From assembly GCF_012933465.1 (NCBI RefSeq), contig NZ_JABBND010000024.1:1-64000 (forward strand): a stretch of 64,000 nucleotides of DNA, written 5' to 3'. The notes beneath the pieces are model-generated. The model was not told the origin of the DNA. It saw only the letters and a list, made by a program, of their open reading frames with translations, and did not search any database. This DNA comes from Actinomycetospora sp. TBRC 11914. Its GTDB lineage: Bacteria; Actinomycetota; Actinomycetes; Mycobacteriales; Pseudonocardiaceae. Positions 28,520 to 40,393 of the stretch are shown one piece after another. The translations under genes were made by a program, and so were the position numbers. Within the stretch, counting starts at the first letter, position 1, and the number at the start of each line of letters is the position of its first letter.

Positions 28520-30181
28520 TCGCCGCCGCGCCTTCTCCGCGTCCCGCAGCGCGCGGTCCCGCCGCCGACGGCGCCACACCGCCACCGGGCTGCGCCCCGT
28601 GGCCGGCTCGGCCAGCGGGCCGCGGTGCTCCTCGAGCTCGGCGGCCGCGACGATGCGGCGTTCCATGCCGCCGAAGACCAGCACGTGGAACGGCGCGATG
28701 ACCCACCAGTACGCGTGCCCGGCGAGACCGCGCGGCAGGAAGACCGCCCGCTGCCGGTAGAGCGACCCGCCGGGGCGCGGCGCGACGCGCAGCTCCAGCC
28801 ACGCGAGCCCGGGCGCCTTCATCTCGGCCCGCAGCCGCAGGAGGTACTCGCCGTCCTCGAGGTCGGCGACGGAGGCCGAGGCGTCGGAGCCCGCGGCGGC
28901 CGCCCCGGAGCCGTCAGCGCCGTTCGAGCCCTCGACGCACTCCTCGACCCGCCACCAGTCGAGCGCGTCGCCGACCTTGAGGCGGTCCGCGTCGCGCCGC
29001 CCGCGCCGCAGGCCCACCCCGCCGACCAGCCGGTCCATCACCCCGCGGGCCCGCCAGCCCAGCGGGAACGAGTACCAGCCGCGGTCGCCGCCGATGCCGG
29101 CGATGACGTGCCACAGCGTCTCCGCCGACGCGGCCGCACCCCGCTCCCGCACGTCGGTGTAGACCGTGCCGCCGGCCCAGTCCGGGTCGGAGGGGAGCAG
29201 GTCGGAGGGCATCGGGTCGGACGGGGCGTAGCGCGCGTTCGCGCCCGACCACCGCGTCTCCACCTGGCCCTCGCGGATGCGCGTCAGCGCCAGGTCCACC
29301 GCGGTCCGGAAGCTCGTCAGGCCCTCCGCGGGCGGGTCGACGAAGGTGTCGATGTCGTGCTCCGCGGCGACCACCTCGTGGACGAGGGAGTCGATGAGGG
29401 GCACCGCGGTCGACCGGGGCACCGGCGTGACGAGGTTGACCCAGTGCGAGGACAGCCGCGGGGTGAGCACCGGCACCGGCAGCATCGTGCGACGGGGCAG
29501 GCCCTCGACCTCCGCGAACCCCTCCATCATCTGCAGGTACGTGAGCACGTCGGGGCCGCCGATGTCGAAGGTGCGGTTGACCTCGGGCGGCAGGTCGACG
29601 ACGCGGGTCAGGTAGTGCAGCACGTCGCGGATCGCGATGGGCTGCACGCGGTGGTGCACCCACGACGGCGTCAGCATCACCGGCAGCCGCTCGGTGAGGT
29701 AGCGCAGCATCTCGAAGCTCGCCGACCCGGAGCCGAGGATGACCGCGGCCTGCAGCACGGCGGTCGGGACCCCGGACCGGAGGAAGATCTCCCCGACCTC
29801 GGTGCGGGACGAGAGGTGCTCGGAGAGCTCCACGCCCTCGGGGTGGATCCCGCCGAGGTAGACGATGCGCCGGATCCCCGCGGTGCGGGCGGCCTCGGCG
29901 GTGATGAGCGCCGCGCGGCGGTCCACCTCGGCGAAGCCGGACTCCGAGAGCGAGTGGACGAGGTAGTAGAGGACCTCGGCGCCCTCGCAGGCCTCCCGCA
30001 TCGAGTCCGGGTCGAGCACGTCCCCGCGGACCACCTCGACGCCGTCCTGCTGCGCCCAGGGGATGTCCTTCGTCTTCGCCGGGGTGCGGACCACGCACCG
30101 GACGGTGTGGCCCTCGGCCACGAGTCGCGGGGCGAGCCGCCCGCCGATGTAGCCGGTCGCACCGGTGACCACGCATCGCAC
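28517..30181 (-). CDS. NAD(P)-binding SDR protein with DUF2867 domain
   Basis: 554 residues. The N-terminal 300 residues form an atypical short-chain dehydrogenase with VTGATGYIGGRLAPRLVAEG as the cofactor loop, then YYLVHSLSES and RIVYLGGIHPEG. The C-terminal 200 residues match DUF2867: SAETLWHVIAGIGGDRGWYS, LVGGVGLRRGRRD, VGDALDWWRVE and GHAYWWVIAPFH. This architecture is known from actinobacteria and cyanobacteria; the substrate is unknown. GTG 30181 begins VRCVVTGATG. Confidence 0.9.
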   Translation of the reverse strand: MRCVVTGATGYIGGRLAPRLVAEGHTVRCVVRTPAKTKDIPWAQQDGVEVVRGDVLDPDSMREACEGAEVLYYLVHSLSESGFAEVDRRAALITAEAARTAGIRRIVYLGGIHPEGVELSEHLSSRTEVGEIFLRSGVPTAVLQAAVILGSGSASFEMLRYLTERLPVMLTPSWVHHRVQPIAIRDVLHYLTRVVDLPPEVNRTFDIGGPDVLTYLQMMEGFAEVEGLPRRTMLPVPVLTPRLSSHWVNLVTPVPRSTAVPLIDSLVHEVVAAEHDIDTFVDPPAEGLTSFRTAVDLALTRIREGQVETRWSGANARYAPSDPMPSDLLPSDPDWAGGTVYTDVRERGAAASAETLWHVIAGIGGDRGWYSFPLGWRARGVMDRLVGGVGLRRGRRDADRLKVGDALDWWRVEECVEGSNGADGSGAAAAGSDASASVADLEDGEYLLRLRAEMKAPGLAWLELRVAPRPGGSLYRQRAVFLPRGLAGHAYWWVIAPFHVLVFGGMERRIVAAAELEEHRGPLAEPATGRSPVAVWRRRRRDRALRDAEKARRR

Positions 30182-30545
30182 CGGCGCATCGTCGCGCCGT
30201 GGGGGCCTTCTCGCTCGACGGGGTGCGCCACCACCGTGCGCACCCACTCGATCCGGTTCACGACCCGCCGTACGCGTGTCCCCCACCCGGAGGGCTCACC
30301 CGGGTGGCTCGGTCGAGCAGGTCGACGTCACCCACGGTGAGCGGTGCCCGCAGAGGCGGTCGACCGCCCCTCCTGCCCCGGTGGAGTGACACACGGTCAG
30401 GGGGAGTTCCGGCGTGTCGCGGTTGCTTCGGCGCGTCGCCCACAAGGTCCGGGGCAGGCCTGCCGTTGCCCCGTCTGTCACGGGCGAACGGGGCCGTTCG
30501 CCGCAGCGACGGCACAACCGTGTGGTGCAACGGCGGAGGTGGAAC
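30182..30545. other. Divergent intergenic region, no gene seen
   Basis: 364 bp between divergent genes. An open frame joins it to the downstream Arg-rich protein from ATG 30414, but I see no family support for that extension. It must contain both promoters; no palindrome stood out. Confidence 0.4.
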
Positions 30546-31142
30546 ATGTGGGTCTGGCGAGAGGAGACCGTGCGCGGCGGATGGCGCCTCGACGCCACGG
30601 GCTCGTGGACGTACGACGAGCCGGCGCGGCTGGAGCGGGTCCGCTCGCCGCGCGCCGACCGCGACGTCGAGGCCGAGCGGTTCGCGCGGGAGCGCGCCGC
30701 GCGGGAGCAGCGGGCGCGCGCCGAGCAGCGGCGCCCCGCGCTCGCGGCGGTGCCGCCGCTGGCCGAGCTCGAGGCGACCCCGATCTTCCGGTCGGTGGCG
30801 CACGAGTCGCGGGCCTGGCGCGAGGACCGGTACGAGCCGCGCCGGGCCGAGCGGCGGGCCGAGCGCCGGGCCGAGCGGTGGGACCACCGCGACCGCTGGG
30901 ACCACGACGAGCGTCCGCGGCGCGCCGAGCCGGCGATCCCCGAGCCCCACCCCGGGTCGGGGCCGTTCCCGGCCCAGGGGCACCGGCAGCGGGGGCTCGC
31001 GCCGGTCGACGCCGTGCCGCCGCCGGCGTGGAGCGAGGACGACCGTCCGCGCTCGGCGGAGGACGAGATGCGCCGCCGCGCCGAGCGTCGTCGCCGGCCG
31101 CGGACCGAGCCCGAGAGCGGTCGCCACGTCCTGCGTCGCTGA
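30546..31142 (+). CDS. hypothetical Arg/Glu-rich protein
   Basis: 198 residues, unrecognised. It opens MWVWREETVRGGWRLDATGS and then becomes highly charged (long runs of Arg, Glu and Ala with RRAERRAERRAERWDHRDRW), suggesting a long helix or disordered segment. No signal peptide or membrane helix. ATG 30546 has CGGAGGTG upstream, which decided this start over the in-frame ATG 30414. Function cannot be inferred. Confidence 0.55.
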   Translation: MWVWREETVRGGWRLDATGSWTYDEPARLERVRSPRADRDVEAERFARERAAREQRARAEQRRPALAAVPPLAELEATPIFRSVAHESRAWREDRYEPRRAERRAERRAERWDHRDRWDHDERPRRAEPAIPEPHPGSGPFPAQGHRQRGLAPVDAVPPPAWSEDDRPRSAEDEMRRRAERRRRPRTEPESGRHVLRR

Positions 31143-31377
31143 GGTGCCGGTCCGGACCCGTCGGGGGTGTCCGGAACGGCCACGACGCACGGCCCGGTGA
31201 CACCGGTACGAGGGGCGCCTCCGCGCTGGGGAGCGGACGGAGGTCGCCCCTCGTCGTGCGTCCGGACACGCACGCACCGGGTCCCCGGGGCGTGGGTGTG
31301 GGCGTGGTGAGGTGTGCCCCGACCCGGGGCCGGGTATCGCCCCGGCCACCTGATCCCAGCCGTCGGAGGTCTACCCC

Positions 31378-31971
31378 ATGCTGGTCCGTCGCCTCGCCCG
31401 GCCCCTGCTGGCCGCGGTGTTCATCAAGGGCGGGATCGACACCCTGCTCAACCCCGAGCCCCGCATCAAGAAAGCCGCGCCCAAGGTCCAGCAGGCCCAG
31501 AACGTCGTGGGCGACAAGCTCCCGCCGCAGGCCCCCACCGAGCCCGAGCAGCTCGTCCGCATCGACGCGGGGGTCAAGATCGGGGCGGGCGTGCTGCTCG
31601 CGCTGGGCAAGTTCCCGCGCGTGGCCTCGCTGCTGCTCGCCGGCAGCATCATCCCCACGACGTACACCGCGCACGCCTTCTGGGAGTACGACGGCGAGGA
31701 CCGCGTCGCCCAGGAGCAGCACTTCCTCAAGAACCTCGGCCTGCTCGGCGGGCTGATCCTCGCCGCGGTCGACACCGAGGGGAAGCCGTCGCTGGGCTGG
31801 CGCGCCCGCCGGGCCTCGCGCAAGCTCGCGAAGCAGACCCGGGAGCTGACCGGGAGCTCGGACGGCCCCGACCTCTCGGAGTGGGCCGAGAGCGCCCGGT
31901 CCGCCGCGGGCACGACGGCGGCCACGGTCCGCGACGCGACCGACGTCGCCATCGGCAAGCTCGTCGCCTGA
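31378..31971 (+). CDS. DoxX family membrane protein
   Basis: 197 residues. DoxX features: RRLARPLLAAVFIKGGIDTL, RIDAGVKIGAGVLLALGKFPRVASLLLAGSIIPTTY, AHAFWEYDG and HFLKNLGLLGGLILAAVD, giving four hydrophobic segments. The C-terminal 65 residues are hydrophilic and Arg/Ala-rich. DoxX proteins are associated with redox and quinone functions; in mycobacteria DoxX with SodA and SseA forms a membrane oxidoreductase complex. No such partners are adjacent. Confidence 0.9.
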   Translation: MLVRRLARPLLAAVFIKGGIDTLLNPEPRIKKAAPKVQQAQNVVGDKLPPQAPTEPEQLVRIDAGVKIGAGVLLALGKFPRVASLLLAGSIIPTTYTAHAFWEYDGEDRVAQEQHFLKNLGLLGGLILAAVDTEGKPSLGWRARRASRKLAKQTRELTGSSDGPDLSEWAESARSAAGTTAATVRDATDVAIGKLVA

Positions 31972-31982
31972 CGCCACGCCGC

Positions 31983-32037
31983 ACGACGACGGCCCCGGGA
32001 GCGACGCCGCACGCGTCGCGCCCGGGGCCGTCGTCGT
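31983..32037 (+). terminator. Hairpin terminator after doxX-like gene
   Basis: Arms ACGACGACGGCCCCGGG and its complement, 17 bp each, around a 21-base loop that itself contains a GCG/CGC stem; starts 12 bp after the stop. Confidence 0.7.
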
Positions 32038-32095
32038 CCCCGGCACCCGGTCGAGATCCCCGCACGCCCGCCCCCGGGGTCCTAGGGTGAGCCGG

Positions 32096-33409
32096 ATGTG
32101 GACCAACTGGTCGGGCGGGCAACGGTGCCGGCCCGTCGCGACCGCGCGGCCGCTCGACGAGGCCGGGGTCGCGGGGGTGGTGCGCCGCGCCGCCGAGCGG
32201 GGCCACACGGTCCGCCCGGTCGGGTCCGGCCACGGCTTCTCCGACCTCGCCGTCACCGACGGCGTCCACCTCGACGCGTCCGTCTTCTCCGGCATCACCG
32301 CCGTCTCCTCCGACGGGCGCGGGGACCGCGCCACGGTGCGCGTCCGGGGCGGCACCACGGTCGGTGACCTGCAGGAGGCGCTCGACGAGCGCGGCCTCGC
32401 GCTCCGGGTCCCCCTGGACCTGCGCGGCCCCACCGTCGGCGGCGCGCTCGCGGTGGGCGCCCACGGCAGCGCCCCGCGCGGGGGGTCGCTGTCGGAGGCG
32501 GTGCTGGGGATGCGCCTGGTCGACGGGCGCGGGCGCGTGCGGGACGTGGCCCGGGCCGACCTCGACGCCGCCCGGACCTCCCTCGGCGCGCTGGGTGTGG
32601 TCCTCGACGTGGAGCTCGCGGTCGTCCCGGCCGCGCCGGTGCGGGTCACCCGCTCGTCCCGGCCGGTGGAGGAGGTGCTCGACCCGGATTTCTGGGAGGG
32701 CCACGACCTCGCCGAGGCCGCGTTCTTCCCGTCGGCCCCGACCGCGCTCGCGCGCTGGGCCGAGTACGTCGACCCGGCCGAGGTGCCGGCCGAGGAGGCC
32801 GACGAGGAGGACGACGAGCCGCGGGAGCGCACCGTCGGGGTCACCAGCGCCGGGGCCACCGGCCGGACCGCGCTGGGCGGGGCGGTCGTCGTCGAACGCG
32901 CCCTGCCGCGTCTCGCGCCCTCGCTGAACCGGGTCGCCTCCCGGCTGGCCCGGACGGTCTCCGCGACGGGGGCGGGGCACCGGGTGCTCTCCGACCCGCC
33001 GGCGGTGCGCTACGAGCAGACCGAGTGGGCGCTGCCCCGCGAGGGCCTGCCCGACGGGGTCCGCGCGCTGCTCGGCGCCCTGGCTGACGGTCTCGAGACG
33101 GGACTGCCGGTGCGGATGCGCTTCGGCGCGGCCGAGTCGGGCTGGCTGCACCCCGCGCACGAGCGGGAGACCGGGTGGGTCGCCGTCCGCGTCCCCCGCG
33201 GCACGGACCCGGGACCGGTGCTGGGCCGCGCCGCCGAGGTGCTCCGCGCGCACGGGGGCCGTCCGCACTGGGGCACCCGGCACGACTCCACGGCCGCCGA
33301 CGTCGCGGCCGCCTACCCGCGGCTGCCCGACTTCCTGCGGGTCCGCGACGACTACGACCCGGACCGGGTGTTCACCAACCCGGCGCTGGCCCGGCTGCTC
33401 GGCGACTGA
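32096..33409 (+). CDS. FAD-dependent sugar-lactone oxidase (gulonolactone/arabinonolactone oxidase type)
   Basis: 437 residues. The N-terminal VAO/PCMH FAD domain shows TVRPVGSGHGFSDLAVTDGVHLD, VRVRGGTTVGDLQEALDERG and PTVGGALAVGAHGSAPRGGS. The C-terminal aldonolactone oxidase domain ends with HGGRPHWGTRHDSTAADVA and [23 protein letters not shown]; the HWG motif near the flavin is conserved. It oxidises an aldonolactone or sugar alcohol with oxygen or another acceptor; the substrate is unknown. ATG 32096 is preferred, GTG 32087 is possible. The 3' end overlaps the convergent FUSC gene by 58 bp. Confidence 0.92.
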   Translation: MWTNWSGGQRCRPVATARPLDEAGVAGVVRRAAERGHTVRPVGSGHGFSDLAVTDGVHLDASVFSGITAVSSDGRGDRATVRVRGGTTVGDLQEALDERGLALRVPLDLRGPTVGGALAVGAHGSAPRGGSLSEAVLGMRLVDGRGRVRDVARADLDAARTSLGALGVVLDVELAVVPAAPVRVTRSSRPVEEVLDPDFWEGHDLAEAAFFPSAPTALARWAEYVDPAEVPAEEADEEDDEPRERTVGVTSAGATGRTALGGAVVVERALPRLAPSLNRVASRLARTVSATGAGHRVLSDPPAVRYEQTEWALPREGLPDGVRALLGALADGLETGLPVRMRFGAAESGWLHPAHERETGWVAVRVPRGTDPGPVLGRAAEVLRAHGGRPHWGTRHDSTAADVAAAYPRLPDFLRVRDDYDPDRVFTNPALARLLGD

Positions 33410-35847
33410 CGGACCTCCTCCGCCTCCTCGTCCTGCGCCGCGCCGAGGTCGACCGCGAGGGCCACCACGGCCTGGTCGATGCGGCGCAGCAGACGGGCGA
33501 CGACGAGCATGTCCTGCCGGCGGTGCGGGTCCTCCACGCGCGCGGCGTGGCCCTCGGCGGCGTCGATCGCGTCCTCCGCCGAGTGGACCAGCACCCGCCC
33601 GCCGTCCGAGCGCCGCCGGCCGCGGACCACCACGTCGCGCAGACCGTCGAGGTTGGCCCGGACCGCCCGCAGCGCCGGGGCGAGGGTGGGCCGCCAGCCC
33701 GGGTCGGGGCTGTGGCCCAGGTCGGCGGCGATCCGGGCGAGCGAGCGCGCGTAGTGGTCGACGACGACGAACACGCGCAGCGCCCGGCGGTGGCTGGAGC
33801 GTCCCCGGCGCCGCGGGGTGTCGACGAGCAGGGGCCGGGCCCGGGCGCGCACGGCCGCGAGCTTGGTGTCCATGTCGCGGGCGCGCTCCAGCGGCGGGGT
33901 CGCCACGGTGTCGCCCACCAGGGTGCCGACCGCGCCCGCGAGGACCTCGTCGGCGACGTCCACGAACTCCTCGGTGGCGTCGCCGAACGCCGCCCGCGTG
34001 CCCTTGGGCAGCACGATGAACGCCGCGAGCACGCTGGCCACCACCCCGAGCAGGGTCTCCTCGATGCGCAGCACGAGCGTCTGGACGCTGAAGGCGCCGA
34101 TCAGCCCGTACACCAGCGCGAGCACCGCGGTGATCCAGAAGGCGAGCATGCCGGGCGAGACCCGCACCAGGTAGAGCGCCAGGAACGCGCAGGCGAAGAG
34201 CAGCACCAGCGAGAGCACGTGGTTCCCGGACGTCAGCGCCGCGAGGGCCATGCCGGCCGCGACGCCCCCGACGGTCCCGACGACGCGTCCCCAGCCCCGA
34301 GAGAGCAGGTCGCCCCGGCTGGTGGTGTTGGCGAAGACGACGAAGGCCGCGATCACCGCCCAGTACCACCGCTGCGGGGAGAGGAACTCGCCGGCGACGA
34401 TCGCGAGGGTGGTCCCGACGCCGACCTGGACCGCCTGCCGGGTGGTGAGCAGCAGCCCGGCCTCCCGACGCGGCTGCGCTCCGGCGGCCCCGTCGTCCCC
34501 GGGACCCGGCGCCGCGACCGGTCCGGACCCGGCGTCGTCGTCGGGGCGGTCGGCGCGGTCCGGGCGCCCCTGCCCGATCCCGTCGTCGGAGGCCTCCCGC
34601 GCGACGGCGACCGGCGAGGCCGCCGCCGGCCGCGCCGGCTGCGGCACCCCGGGCAGGGGCATGCCCTCGGTGACCGGCTCCCCGGGGCGGGCCGGGGCGT
34701 CGCGCTGGGCGTACTCGACGGAGTCGGCGACCCGACGGACCGCGAACGCGGCGCGCTGGACCCGTTCGTGGCCGCGGCGGGTGTCGGCGACGAGGCCCGC
34801 CACCGCGCCGCGTGCGTCGGCCAGCTCGGCGAGGACGCGCCGGTGGGGCACCCGGCGCTCGAGGGCGCGCCCGAGGTGGAGCACCCCGGTGCGCAGCGCG
34901 GTGAAGGCGAGCGGGGTCGCCCGCTGGTCGGCCTCCCCGCTGCCGGGTGCGCCCGAGCGGGCGAGGCGCCGGACCGCCACCCCGAGGCGCTCGAGGCCGA
35001 GCTCGGCGTCGACGATCCGCAGCGCGAGCAGCTCGTTGTCCAGCCCGGGCCAGACCCGCTCGGCGTTGGTGCGCTCGAGCTGGTCCTCGACGAGCAGCGC
35101 GGTCTCGTTGAGCCGGCGGCGGGCGCGGTAGAGCCGCTCCAGCACCGCGTCGCCCACCTGCTCGTGCTCGCTCCCGGCGGTCCGGCCGGGCCCGGGGGCG
35201 CCGTCGCCGGCGGCCTCCTGGGCCGCGGCGAGCACGTCGTCGACCCGGCCGACCATCTCGTGGGCCCGCGCGCGGAAGGCGTCGACGAGCCGGCGCAGGG
35301 TGCGCTCCGGGCGCTCGGCGAACAGCACGCCGCGCAGCAGCAGCGTCGAGCCCAGCCCGACGAGGACCGCGAGGCACAGCGCGGGGATCTGGGCGGGCTG
35401 GGCCTGGAGGAACTGGGTGAAGAAGAACGGCATGAACGCGGCCATGCCGAGCGCGAAGCCCCGCGGGCCGAAGCGCCGCACGTAGACCGCGGTGACCATG
35501 ACGGCGACGAACACGACGTCGGCGGCGATGCGCTGCGACGAGAGCAGGGTCCCGACGGTCGTGGCGGCGAGGGCGGGCAGGGCCATGAGCGCGGTGGTGA
35601 CGCGCTGGCGGGGCAGCGAGGTCTCGTTGACCGCCAGGTTGGAGATCATCGCGAGCACGCCGGCGAACAGCACGATCGTGACCGGCTCGCCGGCGAGGAC
35701 CGTCGCCCGGCCGAGCGCGACCAGGCCGGCCGCGAGCGCCATGGAGGCCACCGCGATCGAGGCGAGGCGCAGCCGGGACAGCCCGGGGTCGGCGGTGACG
35801 AGCAGCGTGCGCAGCGACTCGAGCGCCCGCGTCGTGGCCAGCCGCAC
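33352..35847 (-). CDS. FUSC-family membrane protein (YccS/aromatic-acid exporter type)
   Basis: About 831 residues. Two blocks of helices: residues 25-170 ([58 protein letters not shown]) and about 475-620 ([54 protein letters not shown]), separated by long soluble segments. The second block is the FUSC_2 signature seen in YccS and AaeB-like efflux proteins. Cargo unknown. GTG 35847 is chosen because upstream in-frame codons overlap the promoter region of the divergent fadE gene. The C-terminus overlaps the flavoprotein gene. Confidence 0.88.
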   Translation of the reverse strand: MRLATTRALESLRTLLVTADPGLSRLRLASIAVASMALAAGLVALGRATVLAGEPVTIVLFAGVLAMISNLAVNETSLPRQRVTTALMALPALAATTVGTLLSSQRIAADVVFVAVMVTAVYVRRFGPRGFALGMAAFMPFFFTQFLQAQPAQIPALCLAVLVGLGSTLLLRGVLFAERPERTLRRLVDAFRARAHEMVGRVDDVLAAAQEAAGDGAPGPGRTAGSEHEQVGDAVLERLYRARRRLNETALLVEDQLERTNAERVWPGLDNELLALRIVDAELGLERLGVAVRRLARSGAPGSGEADQRATPLAFTALRTGVLHLGRALERRVPHRRVLAELADARGAVAGLVADTRRGHERVQRAAFAVRRVADSVEYAQRDAPARPGEPVTEGMPLPGVPQPARPAAASPVAVAREASDDGIGQGRPDRADRPDDDAGSGPVAAPGPGDDGAAGAQPRREAGLLLTTRQAVQVGVGTTLAIVAGEFLSPQRWYWAVIAAFVVFANTTSRGDLLSRGWGRVVGTVGGVAAGMALAALTSGNHVLSLVLLFACAFLALYLVRVSPGMLAFWITAVLALVYGLIGAFSVQTLVLRIEETLLGVVASVLAAFIVLPKGTRAAFGDATEEFVDVADEVLAGAVGTLVGDTVATPPLERARDMDTKLAAVRARARPLLVDTPRRRGRSSHRRALRVFVVVDHYARSLARIAADLGHSPDPGWRPTLAPALRAVRANLDGLRDVVVRGRRRSDGGRVLVHSAEDAIDAAEGHAARVEDPHRRQDMLVVARLLRRIDQAVVALAVDLGAAQDEEAEEVRQSPSSRASAGLVNTRSGS

Positions 35848-35955
35848 CGTCGCCGACCTCCCGTTCGACCCGACGCCGTCCGAGCAGGGAGTGTCCCACG
35901 CCGCACGTCCGGAGGCGGGGGCGAACACGACCCGACGACCGGGCCCTCGACACGG

Positions 35956-35992
35956 TTACCACCCGGTAATAAGCTCGGGTTACCCGCCGGTA
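35956..35992. promoter_or_regulatory. Tandem TACC-N4-GGTA operators
   Basis: TTACCACCCGGTAA (35956-35969) and TACCCGCCGGTA (35981-35992): two inverted repeats with identical arms spaced 24 bp apart, upstream of the FadE5-like gene and in the divergent gap with FUSC. They look like paired sites for a TetR-type repressor. No regulator gene is adjacent. Confidence 0.5.
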
Positions 35993-36049
35993 CGAGCCGG
36001 CTCGTGCGTCCTCCCGGGCGCCGACCAACGAGTGTGGAGCGAGACCCGC

Positions 36050-37927
36050 ATGAGCCACTACCGCGCCAACGTCCGCGACATCGAGTTCACCCTCTTCGAA
36101 CTGCTGCGCGTGCAGGACCACTTCGGGAGTGGCCCGTTCGCCGAGACCGACGAGGAGACCGCGCGCGACCTGCTGCGCGAGGTCGCGGCGCTCGCGGAGG
36201 GCCCGCTCGGGGAGTCCTACGTGTCCGGTGACCGCAACCCGGTGCGCTTCGACCCGGCGGAGCACGCGGCCTACCTCGACGAGGGCATCAAGAAGTCCTA
36301 CCGCACGATGTGGGACGCGGAGTGGTGGCGGCTCTCGGCCGACAACGAGCTCGGCGGGATGGGCGTACCGCCGTCGGTGCAGTGGTCGGCGGGCGAGATG
36401 ATCCTCGGCGCCAACGCGCCGGTCTTCATGTACATGGCGGGCCCGAACTTCGCCTCGGTGGTCTACCGCAACGGCACCGAGCAGCAGAAGCACTGGGCGC
36501 AGCTCATGGTCGACCGCGGCTGGGGCGCCACGATGGTCCTCACCGAGCCCGACGCGGGCTCCGACGTCGGCGCCGGCCGCACGAAGGCGAAGGACAACGG
36601 CGACGGCACCTGGTCGATCGAGGGCGTCAAGCGCTTCATCACGAGCGCCGACCAGGACATCACCGAGAACATCATGCACCTGGTGCTCGCCCGCCCCGAG
36701 GGTGCGAAGCCGGGCACCAAGGGCCTCTCGCTCTTCCTCGTCCCGAAGTTCCACTTCGACCCGCAGACCGGCGAGCCGGGTGAGCGCAACGGCGCCTTCG
36801 TCACCAACGTCGAGCACAAGATGGGGCTCAACGCCTCCGCCACCTGCGAGGTCACCTTCGGCGGGAACGGCGTCCCAGCGACCGGCTGGCTGCTCGGCGA
36901 GGTGCACGACGGCATCGCGCAGATGTTCCAGGTCATCGAGTACGCCCGGATGATGGTCGGGACGAAGGCCATCGGGACGCTCTCCACCGGTTACCTCAAC
37001 GCCCTCGAGTACGCCAAGGAGCGCATCCAGGGCGCCGACCTCACCCAGCAGACCAACAAGGCCGCGCCGCGGGTGCCGATCACGAACCACCCCGACGTGC
37101 GCCGCGGCCTGATGCTGCAGAAGGCCTACGCCGAGGGGCTGCGGGCCACGTACGCGTTCACCGCGACCTACCAGGACACGATCCGTCGGGGCACGGCCGC
37201 CGACGCCGAGGCCGGGGACGTCTCCGCCGAGGACGTGGCGCTGGCCGAGAAGGTCAACGACCTCCTGCTGCCGATCGTCAAGGGCGTCGGCTCCGAGCGG
37301 GCCTACGAGAAGCTGACGATCGCGCTGCAGACCCTGGGCGGCTCGGGCTACCTGCAGGACTACCCGATCGAGCAGTACATCCGCGACGCCAAGATCGACT
37401 CGCTCTACGAGGGCACCACGGCGATCCAGGCGCAGGACTTCTTCTTCCGCAAGATCGTCAAGGACAACGGCCAGGCCCTCATGCACGTCGCCGGGCTGAT
37501 CCAGTCCTTCCTCGACTCCGAGGGCGGCAACGGCCGGCTCAAGGAGGAGCGCGCGTTCCTCGCGACCGCGCTCGCCGACGTGCAGGGCATGCTCGGCACG
37601 ATGATCGGCTTCCTGACGTCGTCGCAGGAGGACGTCACCAACCTCTACAAGGTCGGCCAGCACGCGGTCACGTTCCTGATGAGCGTCGGCGACATGCTCA
37701 TCGGCTACCTGCTGCTGCGCGGTGCCGAGGTCGCGATCGCCGCGCTCGACTCAGCAACGGAGCACGCCGTTAGGGGGTCGGCGGGCCGGGACACCGCGTT
37801 CTACGAGGGCAAGGTCGCCGTGGCGCGCTTCTTCACCCGCACCGTGCTGCCGGAGCTGACCGCCCGGAAGGCCACGGTCGACGGCGCCGACAACGCGATC
37901 ATGGAACTGGACGTCGCCGCCTTCTGA
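36050..37927 (+). CDS. acyl-CoA dehydrogenase, FadE5-like
   Basis: 625 residues, longer than typical acyl-CoA dehydrogenases (about 380-400) but usual for the FadE5/DmdC group, which carries an extra C-terminal helical domain. Features: [86 protein letters not shown] and the active-site region [13 protein letters not shown] with the catalytic Glu. FAD-dependent oxidation of acyl-CoA esters in beta-oxidation. ATG 36050. Paired palindromic operators sit about 60-95 bp upstream. Confidence 0.95.
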   Translation: MSHYRANVRDIEFTLFELLRVQDHFGSGPFAETDEETARDLLREVAALAEGPLGESYVSGDRNPVRFDPAEHAAYLDEGIKKSYRTMWDAEWWRLSADNELGGMGVPPSVQWSAGEMILGANAPVFMYMAGPNFASVVYRNGTEQQKHWAQLMVDRGWGATMVLTEPDAGSDVGAGRTKAKDNGDGTWSIEGVKRFITSADQDITENIMHLVLARPEGAKPGTKGLSLFLVPKFHFDPQTGEPGERNGAFVTNVEHKMGLNASATCEVTFGGNGVPATGWLLGEVHDGIAQMFQVIEYARMMVGTKAIGTLSTGYLNALEYAKERIQGADLTQQTNKAAPRVPITNHPDVRRGLMLQKAYAEGLRATYAFTATYQDTIRRGTAADAEAGDVSAEDVALAEKVNDLLLPIVKGVGSERAYEKLTIALQTLGGSGYLQDYPIEQYIRDAKIDSLYEGTTAIQAQDFFFRKIVKDNGQALMHVAGLIQSFLDSEGGNGRLKEERAFLATALADVQGMLGTMIGFLTSSQEDVTNLYKVGQHAVTFLMSVGDMLIGYLLLRGAEVAIAALDSATEHAVRGSAGRDTAFYEGKVAVARFFTRTVLPELTARKATVDGADNAIMELDVAAF

Positions 37928-37942
37928 TCCCCGGTCTCGTGG

Positions 37943-37991
37943 CAGCGAAGCGTCGTTGCTTGCATCCGATGCAAGCAACGACGCTTCGCTG
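37943..37991. repeat. 49-bp near-perfect palindrome
   Basis: Perfect 24-bp arms (left arm begins CAGCGAAGCGTCGTTGCTTG) around a single C, 16 bp after the acyl-CoA dehydrogenase stop and 58 bp before argG. Probably a terminator or a REP-like element; it would extrude a very stable cruciform. Confidence 0.8.
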
Positions 37992-38009
37992 GCATCCGGG
38001 GACGGGTGA

Positions 38010-39461
<1,452 letters not shown>

Positions 39462-39464
<3 letters not shown>

Positions 39465-39505
39465 GTGCGCTTCGCGCACGTGCTCACGAGGCCGCAGGCC
39501 ACCTA
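39462..39505. repeat. Palindromic element C2 carrying stop codons of both flanking genes
   Basis: 44 bp from TAGGTG to CCACCTA. The left TAG ends argG; the right CTA is the TAG stop of the opposing DUF1206 gene. It shares GTGCTCACGAGGC and GCCACCTA with element C1 and contains a small hairpin GTGCGC-TTC-GCGCAC. Confidence 0.8.
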
Positions 39506-40393
39506 GATCCGCCGCGCCCTGGCCTCCCCGAACAGGTAGAGCCCGAACGCCACGAACCCGACGGCCACCACGAACAGCAGGAACGGGCCGAAGGGCTGCT
39601 CGGCCAGCGTCTTGAGGGCCGCGTCGATCCCGCCGGCCCGTGAGGGGTCCGCGGTGGAGGCGGCCGTCGCGAAGAGCACCGCCATGACCCCGAAGGCCAC
39701 CGCGCGCAGGGCGTGCCCGGCGACGCCGACCCACACGAACGGTGTCCGCAGCCACGCCGGCAACCGCGAGCGGTCGAGCTCCTCGAGGAAGTCCCGCCGG
39801 ACCCCCGTCCAGCACGTCGCGACCGCGGCGATCGCCACGACGAGGGCGACGAGCCCCACGAGCGCCCGACCGGCGGGCAGCGTCAGCAGATCGGCCGTGG
39901 CCTGCCGGGATCCGCCCGTGCTCGAGCCGGACGAGCCGGTGACCAGCAGCCGCACCCCCAGCGCCGCGACGCCGAACACCGCGAGGGCCCGGGCGCCCGA
40001 CCCGATCCGCTTCTGCGTCCGGTCCCAGCCCGAGGTCCACCGGAAGCCGGTGAGCGCCGCGAGGCCGTGCCAGATCCCGAACGCGACCAGACCGACCACG
40101 ATGACGCCGATGAGGACGAGCCCGAGCGGCTCGGCCGCGATGGTCGCGAGCGCGCCCTGCTGGTCGGCCTGGCCGCCGCGACTCCCGAGCGCCACCTGGA
40201 CCGCGATCACCCCGACGAGCAGGTGGACGATCCCGTAGCCGACCAGACCGACCCGTCCGAGGAGCTCGACACCGCGGGCCGGGGCCTCCCCCTCGCCGCC
40301 GCGACCCAGCCCCGCCAGCCCGCTGCGGACCTCGCGGGCCGCCTCCTCGACCTCCTCGCCGACCCGGCCCGAGTCCTCGGCCCCGTCAGCCAC
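39503..40393 (-). CDS. DUF1206 membrane protein
   Basis: 296 residues with six hydrophobic segments arranged as three repeats of a two-helix unit, the DUF1206 pattern: VGLVGYGIVHLLVGVIAVQVALG, FVWVGVAGHALRAVAFGVMAVLF and FGPFLLFVVAVGFVAFGLYLFGEARARRI. Family function unknown. GTG 40393 overlaps the upstream VanW-protein stop by 8 nt, so translation is coupled. A charged N-terminus of about 45 residues precedes the first helix. Confidence 0.9.
   Translation of the reverse strand: MADGAEDSGRVGEEVEEAAREVRSGLAGLGRGGEGEAPARGVELLGRVGLVGYGIVHLLVGVIAVQVALGSRGGQADQQGALATIAAEPLGLVLIGVIVVGLVAFGIWHGLAALTGFRWTSGWDRTQKRIGSGARALAVFGVAALGVRLLVTGSSGSSTGGSRQATADLLTLPAGRALVGLVALVVAIAAVATCWTGVRRDFLEELDRSRLPAWLRTPFVWVGVAGHALRAVAFGVMAVLFATAASTADPSRAGGIDAALKTLAEQPFGPFLLFVVAVGFVAFGLYLFGEARARRI

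Noticed and set aside
31727-37663. Minus-strand frame of almost 2000 codons
   Set aside because: Runs antisense through the FadE5-like gene and out of frame through the FUSC gene, with no domain signature of its own.
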